Source: Aeromicrobium sp.
GTDB lineage: Bacteria > Actinomycetota > Actinomycetes > Propionibacteriales > Nocardioidaceae
Assembly: GCA_023254755.1 (NCBI GenBank)
Contig: JALRKU010000455.1
Location: 1-10,655 of the forward strand
Length of the DNA: 10,655 nt
Direction of reading: 5' to 3'
Below are positions 1 through 8,000 of this stretch, piece by piece (within the stretch, counting starts at the first letter, position 1; every line of letters starts with the position of its first letter). Made by a program: the position numbers and the translations under genes. The notes beneath the pieces were generated by a model. It worked only from the letters and a program-made list of their open reading frames with translations, was not told the DNA's origin and did no database searches.

Positions 1-780
1 GGCGCCCTCCACCCCGACGACCGCGCGGCCCTCGGCGAGGGCGCTGACCTGGCCGGCCAGGTCGACGAGCGAGCGGTGGTACACGCTGCGGCTGCGGGCT
101 CGGCGGCTCATGGTCGACCAGCCGCCCACCGCCCGCGGGTCGAACGCCAGGGTGCCGAGGCCGGTGACCTCCAGACCGGCGGAGGCGAGCAGCCGCACCG
201 CGTCGCCGACCGAGCGCGAGCTCCGCGGGTCACCGACCAGCGCGACACCGACCGGCGTGCCGCCGAGCCGGCCCATCGCCAGCGGCTCGCGCAGGCCCTG
301 GAGGCGGTCGCGCAGGTGCGCCAGGGACGGGAGGTCGTCGCGCGCCACGAGGACGACGGCGTCGGCGGCCTCGAGGACCGGCTGCACCGGCGAGCCGACC
401 TCCATCCGGCCGACGTCGGCGAGCACGTCGTCGCGCCACCCGGACAGGGTCGACGCGACGTGAGACCAGACCGGGCCGATCGCGTGGACCTGCACCGGTG
501 TCGAGACGCCCGCGAGCACGTGGGTGCCGTCCATGGTGCGCTGCAGGTGGTCGCCGAGATCGGCCGTCTTGCCGCCCCGCAGCGCGGCGCCGAGCGACAC
601 CAGACCCAGATCGGTGTCGAGCGGGTCGCCCCCGGCCGCACGGTCGACCAGTGCGACGTCGCCGCCCGCGGGGTCGAGATCGGCCACGACCGGGTCGCCG
701 CCCCAGATCCGCGCGAGCTCGCGGACCGCCTGGCTGACGCCCGGCGAGCCCTTGGCCGATGCGAAGGAGATCAGGGTCAC
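1..780 (-). CDS. MinD/CpaE-like P-loop protein, C-terminus off the left edge
   Basis: Reading leftwards from a GTG at 780, an open frame of exactly 260 codons reaches the window edge without a stop. The N-terminus (MTLISFASAKGSPGVS) has the layout of a deviant Walker A loop of the MinD/ParA/CpaE class. The signature lysine is kept (K10), but V15 sits where the usual GK[ST] lysine would be. VVADLDPAGGD (residues 31-41) looks like switch I, and DVLADVGRM (118-126) looks like the Walker B DxG segment. Proteins of this kind in actinobacteria are usually annotated as MinD-like or CpaE-like ATPases and often sit in Tad/Flp pilus-type clusters; they are cytoplasmic or peripheral at the membrane. The GTG overlaps the TGA of the upstream SAF gene in a GTGA junction, and a GGGGG motif lies 7 nt upstream, so the two are probably translationally coupled. 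Family placement is fairly safe; whether it hydrolyses ATP and what it localises are unknown. Confidence 0.72.
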   Translation of the reverse strand, partial: MTLISFASAKGSPGVSQAVRELARIWGGDPVVADLDPAGGDVALVDRAAGGDPLDTDLGLVSLGAALRGGKTADLGDHLQRTMDGTHVLAGVSTPVQVHAIGPVWSHVASTLSGWRDDVLADVGRMEVGSPVQPVLEAADAVVLVARDDLPSLAHLRDRLQGLREPLAMGRLGGTPVGVALVGDPRSSRSVGDAVRLLASAGLEVTGLGTLAFDPRAVGGWSTMSRRARSRSVYHRSLVDLAGQVSALAEGRAVVGVEGA

Positions 781-1526
781 CGCGTGCCCCCGAGGATCAC
801 CAGGCGGGCGTCCTCGAGCGGGACGTCGCGCTCGACGAGGGCGATCCCGAGCCGCTCGTTGGCGGCGGCGTCGACCGTGGCGTCGGCCGCCAGCACGGGC
901 ACCACCACGGTGGCTGCGCTGCTCTGCTCGGAGCCGCCTCCGAGCGAGCCCCCGCTGACGTCGGTGTCGGTCGAGAGCACCAGCCCCGTCGAGATCGGGA
1001 CGGGGCGCGAGTTGCCGTCGCCGATGCGCACGAGTCGCACCAGGTCGCCCGAGCGCAGGCCCACGGGGGCACGACCGGCCTCGAGCGGGATGCCGATCTG
1101 GGCCTGGTCGTCGCCGATCGGCTCGCCCTCGGCGAGGGCCGACGTCTCCAGCAGCTGGCCCTGGACGAGCGGGACCGTCGTGTAGGTGCCCAGCACCTGG
1201 TCGATCTGGGACTCCTCGACCAGCTTGAGCCCGTCGGCCGAGACCCGCGTGGTGGTCAGCAGGTCGTCGGTGATCTCGGTGCCGGCCGGCACGTCCTGCG
1301 CCAGGACGGCGACAGGGACGCGCGAGTCGAGGCGCAGCGCCAGCAGGCCGGCGAGCGCGGCGCCCCCGACGATGAGGAGCACGGCCAGCACGGCCAGGGC
1401 CGGACGCCGCCGGCGCGGCGGGGCCGGGCGGTCGTTGCTGCGCGTCGCGTCGCGCGTGCCGATTCCCCGTGCGGTGCGGTCGCGCTGACGGTCGGCGACC
1501 GTCGTGCCGGCGCGGGACTGTGCCAT
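777..1526 (-). CDS. SAF-domain membrane protein (CpaB/RcpC/FlgA type)
   Basis: This 249-aa protein has a basic, disordered N-terminus (residues 1-41, ending in a run of arginines) and one hydrophobic segment at about 42-64. A SAF-like domain follows from about residue 69: VAVLAQDVPAGTEITDDLL, then VPLVQGQLLETSAL. The arrangement is typical of CpaB/RcpC or SAF proteins, which sit in the membrane with the SAF domain outside and assist pilus or envelope assembly. The C-terminal half contains a Gly/Ser-rich stretch (191-204). I place the start at the ATG at 1526, because GGGGAG lies about 9 nt upstream and the protein then begins with a normal soluble/basic leader. The frame stays open 27 codons further upstream, but that stretch looks like leader. 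It is first in a minus-strand pair with the MinD-like gene (4-bp overlap). No pilin or CpaF/TadA gene is visible here; they could lie left of the window. Confidence 0.75.
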   Translation of the reverse strand: MAQSRAGTTVADRQRDRTARGIGTRDATRSNDRPAPPRRRRPALAVLAVLLIVGGAALAGLLALRLDSRVPVAVLAQDVPAGTEITDDLLTTTRVSADGLKLVEESQIDQVLGTYTTVPLVQGQLLETSALAEGEPIGDDQAQIGIPLEAGRAPVGLRSGDLVRLVRIGDGNSRPVPISTGLVLSTDTDVSGGSLGGGSEQSSAATVVVPVLAADATVDAAANERLGIALVERDVPLEDARLVILGGTR

Positions 1527-1576
1527 GTCGTCGAGCTCCCCTGGTGTGTTGTCCGCTCCGTCCGGAGCTCGGCACC

Positions 1577-1582
1577 ATGATA
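1577..1582 (-). promoter_or_regulatory. Candidate -10 box for the SAF/MinD-like pair
   Basis: Read on the minus strand this hexamer is TATCAT, which fits the actinobacterial housekeeping -10 pattern TANNNT. It lies about 50 nt before the ATG at 1526, leaving room for a leader of roughly 44 nt. There is no convincing -35; the best candidate, TGAGCG at 1601-1606 with an 18-nt spacer, is a poor match. Treat as a weak prediction. Confidence 0.3.
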
Positions 1583-1685
1583 GGCGTGACAGGCCATCAC
1601 CGCTCACCCGGGAGGACTAGGTGGACGTAGCCCGTCGGGACCACCTCGAGCGGCGCCCAAGAGGCGTCCGGTCGGCGGGTACCAC

Positions 1686-1691
1686 TACGAT
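1686..1691 (+). promoter_or_regulatory. Candidate -10 box for the secretion operon
   Basis: The hexamer TACGAT lies 60 nt before the ATG of the 109-aa gene, in the only substantial non-coding gap ahead of the four-gene operon. It matches TANNNT. No recognisable -35 lies 16-18 nt upstream. The identical heptamer CTACGAT occurs at a similar distance (54 nt) before the WXG100-like gene on the minus strand, which modestly raises the chance that it is real. Confidence 0.35.
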
Positions 1692-1751
1692 GAGCGGCGT
1701 CGGGACCTCTTCGCACGAGGACCGTCGAGACATCAGAGCGCAGGGGGGCGC

Positions 1752-2081
1752 ATGGCGGAGATGGAACCCAACCGGTACAAGGCGGCACTGGAGCACGCCG
1801 CGGAGGTGATCGACCAGAAGCGCACCGCGCTGGCCGGTGACGGGGGGATGGGCAGCTCCATCCGCACCAAGATCGCCGCCCACGAGGGGTGGGTCTGCGA
1901 CGCCGCGGACGACTGGGTCACCGACTTCGCCGCCAAGTGCACGCCCGTCATCAACGAGTTCGACACCGCGTACGACGAGGTCAAGGCCGCAGCCGACCAG
2001 CAGCCGGCAGAGGTCCGCGCCGGCCATCCGCACGGACTCGCCTACGGACGCCCCCGCCAGCACGGGAACATCCCGGTCTGA
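1752..2081 (+). CDS. Small helical protein, first gene of the secretion operon (hypothetical)
   Basis: This is a 109-aa protein of unknown function. The sequence suggests a helical hairpin: one helix at about 5-28, a glycine-rich turn (GDGGMG, 29-34), then a long helix at about 48-82, ending in a polar, probably unstructured tail. The size and layout resemble WXG100/ESX proteins, but there is no WXG. The nearest equivalents are GW at 46-47 and a second Trp at 55. Two cysteines (C49, C63) lie 14 residues apart. There is no signal peptide. AGGGGGG at 1742-1748 is very close to the ATG; a second in-frame ATG at 1761 with GGAG just before it is an alternative start. The stop is 1 nt before the next ATG, so it is co-translated with the 790-aa protein. 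It may be a partner, chaperone or co-secreted factor for that protein; this is inferred from position only. Confidence 0.7.
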   Translation: MAEMEPNRYKAALEHAAEVIDQKRTALAGDGGMGSSIRTKIAAHEGWVCDAADDWVTDFAAKCTPVINEFDTAYDEVKAAADQQPAEVRAGHPHGLAYGRPRQHGNIPV

Positions 2082-2082
2082 C

Positions 2083-4455
2083 ATGGGGTCCATCGTCGTC
2101 ACGATCGAGGCGCTGCAGGGCGCCGTCGACCAGCTCACCACCCTCGGTGCCGACGTCACGGCGGCCCGGACCGCCGCCTACGCGGCCGTCCCCGCCGAGT
2201 TCGACGTCAGCACGCTCACCAGCACCGGACCTGCGGCCACGTTCGAGGCCTGGGCCCTTGACCAGGCGGAGTCGCCGCTGGAGATCGTGCTCGACACGGC
2301 CAAGCTGCTGCAGACGCGCGGGGAGACCGGGCCCGTCACCATCACCTACAGCGGTCCGTACAGCATCGACACGCTGACCACCAATCTCGGAGACCTGCTG
2401 TCGCGCAAGCTCGAGGACGCCACCTCCAAGGAGGACCTGGAGGCCTACCTGGAGATCCTGGGCAACCACCGCGAGACGCCCGAGATCCAGGAGGCCGTGG
2501 TCACGGCGCTCGGTCAGGCGGGCGTCGTCACGCTGCTCAACCGTGTCGGCGAGGCCGGTGTCCCGATGGACACGGTCACCAACGCCTTCAACCAGCAGTC
2601 CGAGGAGACGATCGCGGGCTGGGTCGAGGACGACATCGCCAACCCCTCGGACATCGACACGAACACCGTGACGCTGCTCGCCGGGTTCGGGCGATCGCCC
2701 GAGTTCAGCACCAGCCTCTACGACGCGGTCACGCCCGAGCAGATGACCGACGCCATCCAGCACCTCAACGGGGAGGCATTCCCGTACGGCATCCCCGGCG
2801 ACTACGACGCCGACGCGCAGGACCTGTACAGCAAGTTCATCAACGGCGCCGGCACGTCGTTCGCCACCTACACGACCGCCGTCGACGACCCGACCGCCCT
2901 GGCCGACACCTGGTTCGACGCCATCACCGACGACGACCACCAGGGCAACGCGGCGGCCCTCACGTTCCTCATCCGCAAGGGTGGCGAGAACGCCGCGTTC
3001 GACCCCGACTTCCTCTACAACCTCACCGAGGACATCTACCAGTGGGAGCGGGACCAGGACGGTCCGGTCTGGGGCCCCCGCGTCGAAGCCGGCGAGACCG
3101 GGATGGACCTCGGCGGCTACCTGTTCGACCCGGACGTCGTCGTCGACGGCGAACCGAGCACGGTCGACGCCGCGCGTCGCGTGGACGGACTCGCCAACCT
3201 GCTGGGCTCGATGGAGTTCACCCCCGAGGCCGCCCAGAAGTTCTTCGCCAACGGCTACGAGGGCAGCGGCACCGAGGGCGAGAACTCGCGGATCGACTAC
3301 CTGCTCCAGGACCGCACCTTCGACGGAACCGACGGCAGCGACGACGGCTACGGCCTCGGAGTCGCGCTGCAGGCCGCGGCCAGCGGCAACACGACCCACG
3401 AGTACGTCCCGGGTCTGGGGTACAGCGACGAGTGGAGTGCCGGGTTCGCCACCGACCTGTTCAACCACGTCGCCGAGCACGACCAGGCCGGCGAGGACAA
3501 CCTCGTCGACAACAAGTTCCACGGCCTGCCCGGCACGTCACTGGCCTACGGCAACATCGGCGCCGCCTACGCCGACGACATCTACGACATGCTCGACAAC
3601 GAGGACTTCCGGCCCACGGGACCCACCGCTCTCGCGATCGACTACGAGACGCTCCAGAAGGTCGTGGGGCAGATCGGTCACCACGACGACATGCGCGGAC
3701 TCGAGTCGCTCTCGACCGGACTCCTCGTCGAGGGCAACGAGCGCTTCCGCGCGATGCTCGAGAACAACCCGGGGGCGCACACCCTCGCGGGCCTCGACGG
3801 GCTCGATCCGCAGGGCATCCTCGACAGCAACGGCGAGGTGCTCGGCAAGGTGCTCACGATGGGGCTCGAGTCCAAGATGTCCGGCGAGGAGCTCGACCAG
3901 GCCCGCGCCGAGTTCGCCGCCAAGGCCTTCGACGTCGCCACCAGCTTCATCCCCGGCGCCGGCGATGTCGTGTCCAGCGTGAAGGACACGCTGTGGGAGA
4001 CCGCGATCGACACCGCGAAGGACGAGGGCGTCAGCGCGCTCAGCGACCTGATCTCCAGCTCGCCGTCGCCGTCGTCGGGCGAGTACGCCGAGGTCCAGAA
4101 CTCCCAGTTCGAGGACATCATCCGCTACAACACCTACGACCAGCTGCTGCGGACCGGCTACCTCGAGGACCAAGGCATCCCCGAGGTGCTCATCGTCGGC
4201 GAGGGCGACGATCGGCGGTTCCGCCAGGACATCCGGATGGACGGCGTCGACGGCATGCCCGACCCCGACGAGGAGGGCATCAGCGACGCCGAGTCCCAGC
4301 AGCGCCAGGACGACCGCGACGAGGTGCAGGCGGCGATCAACTACCTGCTCACCAACAACCCCGACGTCAACGGCCCCGGCGCCTCCCTCCAGGGCCTCCT
4401 CACCGACGCCCTGAACGGCTACGACCGCGTCAAGCCCGAACCGGAGGACGAGTGA
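2083..4455 (+). CDS. Large acidic operon protein, possibly DUF6571-like; candidate T7SS substrate
   Basis: This is a 790-aa protein with no signal peptide or transmembrane segment that I can see. The N-terminus (about 1-50) is helix-rich, like the leading hairpin of large ESX-type substrates. The middle (about 100-560) looks like an alpha-helical repeat region. The segment at 377-411 (FTPEAAQKFF, then SRIDYLLQDR) followed by an AAASG motif resembles actinobacterial proteins annotated DUF6571; I recall that pattern and could not search it. FIPGAGDVV (622-630) recalls the helical, glycine-containing segment that precedes toxin regions in some polymorphic toxins. A Ser/Pro linker lies at 658-666 and a highly acidic C-terminal domain at about 695-790. 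The ATG at 2083 is 1 nt after the upstream stop and has no strong binding site of its own, so coupling is likely. Its stop overlaps the lipoprotein start. I recognise no catalytic motif. A structural or scaffold role is equally possible. Confidence 0.82.
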   Translation: MGSIVVTIEALQGAVDQLTTLGADVTAARTAAYAAVPAEFDVSTLTSTGPAATFEAWALDQAESPLEIVLDTAKLLQTRGETGPVTITYSGPYSIDTLTTNLGDLLSRKLEDATSKEDLEAYLEILGNHRETPEIQEAVVTALGQAGVVTLLNRVGEAGVPMDTVTNAFNQQSEETIAGWVEDDIANPSDIDTNTVTLLAGFGRSPEFSTSLYDAVTPEQMTDAIQHLNGEAFPYGIPGDYDADAQDLYSKFINGAGTSFATYTTAVDDPTALADTWFDAITDDDHQGNAAALTFLIRKGGENAAFDPDFLYNLTEDIYQWERDQDGPVWGPRVEAGETGMDLGGYLFDPDVVVDGEPSTVDAARRVDGLANLLGSMEFTPEAAQKFFANGYEGSGTEGENSRIDYLLQDRTFDGTDGSDDGYGLGVALQAAASGNTTHEYVPGLGYSDEWSAGFATDLFNHVAEHDQAGEDNLVDNKFHGLPGTSLAYGNIGAAYADDIYDMLDNEDFRPTGPTALAIDYETLQKVVGQIGHHDDMRGLESLSTGLLVEGNERFRAMLENNPGAHTLAGLDGLDPQGILDSNGEVLGKVLTMGLESKMSGEELDQARAEFAAKAFDVATSFIPGAGDVVSSVKDTLWETAIDTAKDEGVSALSDLISSSPSPSSGEYAEVQNSQFEDIIRYNTYDQLLRTGYLEDQGIPEVLIVGEGDDRRFRQDIRMDGVDGMPDPDEEGISDAESQQRQDDRDEVQAAINYLLTNNPDVNGPGASLQGLLTDALNGYDRVKPEPEDE

Positions 4456-5018
4456 CCACGACCCGCCGACGCCTCGTCCACGGTGCCGCCACGGCGGTGC
4501 TGCTCACCTTGTCACTCGCCGCGTGCGGTGACTCGAACGACTCCGAACCGTCCAGCCAGGAGGACGCGATGTACTGCGAGCTCATCGATCCCGAGACCGT
4601 CCAGCCGATCGTCGGCGGCGCCGGCGTCAAGGACTTCGGCGGACCCGTGGCCAAGTCCGACACCCGCACGATCAAGTGCAACCTGTACGACGAGGACCGC
4701 CGCGAGGACGTGCTCGCCGTCTACGAGTACGAGGTGGCGTCGTCGAAGCTGGCCGCCGAGCGCGACAAGGCCACCGACCTGAGGACGAAGCACGTCGACG
4801 ACGAGCACTACGTCGCACTCGACGAGGGCGACGACATCGGCTACGCCTGGTACACCGGCGACACGGCGGCTGCGTCGCTGGTCACCGAGGCACGGAACAT
4901 CTCCGTGACCATCCCGGCGACGCCGGCGCAGGCGGCCGAGTTCACCCCGCTCGCGCTCAAGATCGCCCAGCAGATCGACACCAACCTCGACACGTGGGAC
5001 GCCGAGCACCCTTCATGA
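4452..5018 (+). CDS. Secreted lipoprotein with a conserved-type Cys pair (DUF3558-like?)
   Basis: This 188-aa protein starts at a GTG overlapping the previous TGA (GTGA). It has a typical lipoprotein signal: RRR at 5-7, a hydrophobic core at about 12-22, and a lipobox ending LAAC with the lipidated Cys at 25. The mature protein should be anchored to the outer face of the cytoplasmic membrane. After an acidic Ser-rich linker, C42 and C76 are spaced as in DUF3558-type actinobacterial lipoproteins and could form a disulfide. The fold would be a small alpha/beta domain ending in a helix with a TPAQAAEF motif. It lies between the 790-aa protein and the secretion ATPase, so it may help secretion, sense the envelope, or neutralise the 790-aa protein if that is a toxin. 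These roles are inferred from position. The lipoprotein call is firm; the family name is tentative. Confidence 0.85.
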   Translation: MTTTRRRLVHGAATAVLLTLSLAACGDSNDSEPSSQEDAMYCELIDPETVQPIVGGAGVKDFGGPVAKSDTRTIKCNLYDEDRREDVLAVYEYEVASSKLAAERDKATDLRTKHVDDEHYVALDEGDDIGYAWYTGDTAAASLVTEARNISVTIPATPAQAAEFTPLALKIAQQIDTNLDTWDAEHPS

Positions 5019-5025
5019 TGGATCC

Positions 5026-8000
5026 GTGCGCCTCTTCCTGACCGTCGAGCTGCCCGACCGGGGCGTTCGACGCGACCTGATCTGCGAGCACGAGGCCGAC
5101 ACGACGGTCGCGGATCTGGCGCGCCACCTGGCCCACGAGGTCTCCGGGCTGCCCGGCCGTCCCGGGGCTGCCGGCGCGACCAACGTGCTCGACCTGCGGA
5201 CGGGCCTGCCGCACTCCCCCGCGGCACCCGACCTCTACCTCGGCGACGAGCGGCTCGAACCCGAGGCCCTGCTCGCGCGCTGCGGCGTGCGTCACGGAGC
5301 CACGCTCGGGCTCTCGGGTCCTTCCACGCATCGCGGCGCCGAGCCGCAAGGTGCCGTCGAGGTCCGTGTCGCGTCGGGACCCGGAGCCGGCACGCTGACC
5401 CGCCTCGGCGTCGGCAGCGCCACGATCGGCAGCGCGCCACACTGCACGGTCGTGCTCGACGACCCCGACGTACCCGCCGTGGCCGTGTCGCTCGACGTCA
5501 CGGTCGACGGGCAGGTCACGATCTCGGCCGACCCCTCGGTGCGCGATCTCGAGGTCCCGCAGCCACATCGGCGCGACCCCGCCACCGAGCCGATCATCCT
5601 GGGCGCCAGCTCGGTCACGTCGGCCCGTCGTCGTCGCTGGTGGCGTCGGCGTCAGATCCACACGGCCCTCGAGCAGGGCCGTCGAGTCGATCCGCTGGCC
5701 GACCGACCGATGGTCCGCCTCGACCGCATCGAGGTCGACGAGACGTCGCCGTGGGAGCCAGGTCAGGAGCTCGGCGTCGGACACGTCCTGCTGACCCTGG
5801 CCCGGGTCGACTCCCCCGACGCGTCGCTGTCGCCCTCGGCCACCACGCCGGAGCTCGAGTACAACCGTCCGCCGCGACTGCACCCGGCCGTTGGCCCGCG
5901 GGAGTTCGCGCTGCCGTCGGAGCCGCAACGTCCCGACAAGATGCCGATCCCCGTGCTGATGATGGTCGCGCCGCTGCTGATGAGCGGCGCGATGTACGCC
6001 GTCACGCGGTCGCCGTACACCCTGATGATGGCCGGCATGTCGCCGATGATGATGCTGCTCAACGCGACCGGTTCGCGTCGCCAGCAGAAGCGTCGCTGGC
6101 TCAACCAGCTCGACGACTACCACGAGAAGCGCGTGTCGGTGGAGAACGCGGCCCTCACGGCACTGGTCGACGAGCGCGGCCGACGCCGTCGCACGCTGCC
6201 CGATCCCGCCACGCTGCTGCTGATGGCCACCGGACCGCGCGCCCGGCTGTGGGAGCGCCGACGCTGGGACGCCGACTTCCTGGTGCTGCGGGTCGGCACG
6301 TCCGACCTGCCGTCGGAGATCGTCGTCAAGGACCCCACCCGGGCCGCCCACGAGGGGCCGCTGCGCTGGACCGCGGCCGACGTGCCCGTTCCGCTGCCCC
6401 TGGCGGCGCTGGGTGTCGTGGGTCTGGCCGGCGAGTCGGCCCCCACTCGGCGCCTCACCTCGTGGCTCCTGGCGCAGGCGGCGGCGTTGCACAGTCCCAC
6501 CGACGTCGAGCTGCTGGTGTTCGGCGACGCCGAGAGCGAGAGTGCCTGGGACTGGTCGAAGTGGCTTCCGCACGTCCGGGGTCCCGAGGGCGGCCGCGCC
6601 GTCCGCATCTCGGTCGACGACGACTCGACGGCGTCGTTGCTGGGCGAGCTCAGCGCGATCGTCGCGCACCGCCGTGAGCTCGACCCCAAGGTCATCGGGG
6701 GTCTGAGCCGCCTGGTCGTGGTGCTCGACGGCGCCCGCGAGCTGCGCATGATGCCGGGCATGATCTCGGCTCTCAAGGAGGGGCCGTCGCTCGGCATCCA
6801 CTTCCTGTGCCTCGACCGCACCGCCCACGAGCTGCCCGAGGAGTGTCGCTCGGTCGTCGAGGTCGGCCCCGAGCTGGTCTCGCTGCAGGCCACCGAGCAG
6901 CAGCACCTCGACGGGGTGCAGCCCGATGTCGTCTCCGACGCCTGGCTGGTGCGCCTGGCCCGCGCGCTCGCGCCGATCCGCGACGTCAGCACCGAGGACC
7001 TGTCGGCCACCCTGCCGTCGTCGAGCCGGCTGCTCGACGTCATCGGCATGCCCACGCCCAGCGCCGACGACGTGCTGATGCGCTGGTCAGAGGGCGGGCG
7101 CACGACCCGCGCGGTGATCGGCGAGGGTCTCGAGGGAGCCTTCTCGATCGACGTGCGCGCCGACGGACCCCACGGTCTCGTCGCCGGCACGACCGGCTCG
7201 GGCAAGTCCGAGCTGCTGCAGACCATCATCGCGTCGCTCGCCGTGGGCAACCGCGCCGACGAGTTCACCTTCGTGCTGATCGACTACAAGGGCGGCGCAG
7301 CCTTCATGGACTGCGCGGACCTGCCGCACACCGTCGGCATGGTCACCGACCTCGACGGCCACCTGACCACCCGCGCCCTGGAGTCGTTGCGGGCCGAGCT
7401 GCACTACCGCGAGCACCAGCTGTCCCGGGCACGCGCGAAGGACATCGAGGACTACCTCGCGGGGCGCGGGCCCGACGACGAGCCGATGCCGCGGCTGCTG
7501 ATCGTCATCGACGAGTTCGCCGCCCTGGTCGCCGAGCTGCCCGACTTCGTGACCGGTCTCGTCGACGTGGCACGCCGCGGCCGATCGCTCGGCGTGCACC
7601 TGATCCTCGCGACGCAGCGTCCCGCGGGTGTCGTCAGCGCGGAGATCAAGTCCAACACCAACCTGCGCATCGCCCTGCGCGTCACCGACGCGGGCGACTC
7701 GCAGGACGTCATCGAGTCGGCGGCAGCTGCCGACATCGCCAAGACGACGCCGGGCCGCGCGTACGCCCGACTCGGCGCGTCGTCGCTCATGCCCTTCCAG
7801 TCCAGCCGCGTGGGCGGGCGTCCGTCGTCCGGCAGCTCCGGCCCTGGCGTGGGGTTCCAGGCCTTCGACTGGGGTGTCCTGGGATCGGGCCGCAACGCCC
7901 GACCGGCCGCGCGGGGCGAGGACGACGTCGAGATCCCGACCGACCTGGCGAGCCTCGTGCGTGCGCTCGGTGCGGCACACGAGCGACTGGGGTTGGGCGA

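Noticed and set aside
1487..1503. Inverted repeat GACGGTC-GGC-GACCGTC
   Set aside because: Lies within the first codons of the SAF gene; short arms of this kind are frequent in GC-rich coding sequence and no regulatory context supports it.
76..1580. Long plus-strand open frames opposite the MinD-like and SAF genes
   Set aside because: Low-complexity Arg/Ala/Gly translations with no motif; the minus strand carries recognisable P-loop, membrane and SAF features.
1837..2082. In-frame extension upstream of the 790-aa protein
   Set aside because: These 82 codons overlap the 109-aa gene in another frame and are Arg/Ser/Pro-rich; the ATG at 2083 right after the upstream stop is the better start.
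1981..3522. 513-codon minus-strand open frame opposite the 790-aa gene
   Set aside because: Same cause: Val/Gly/Arg-rich antisense frame without domain features, while the plus strand has coupled starts and stops.
4957..6906. 649-codon open frame on the minus strand opposite the eccC start
   Set aside because: It is antisense to a gene with clear domains, is full of Arg/Gly/His low-complexity sequence, and arises from GC-rich third positions. No recognisable motif.
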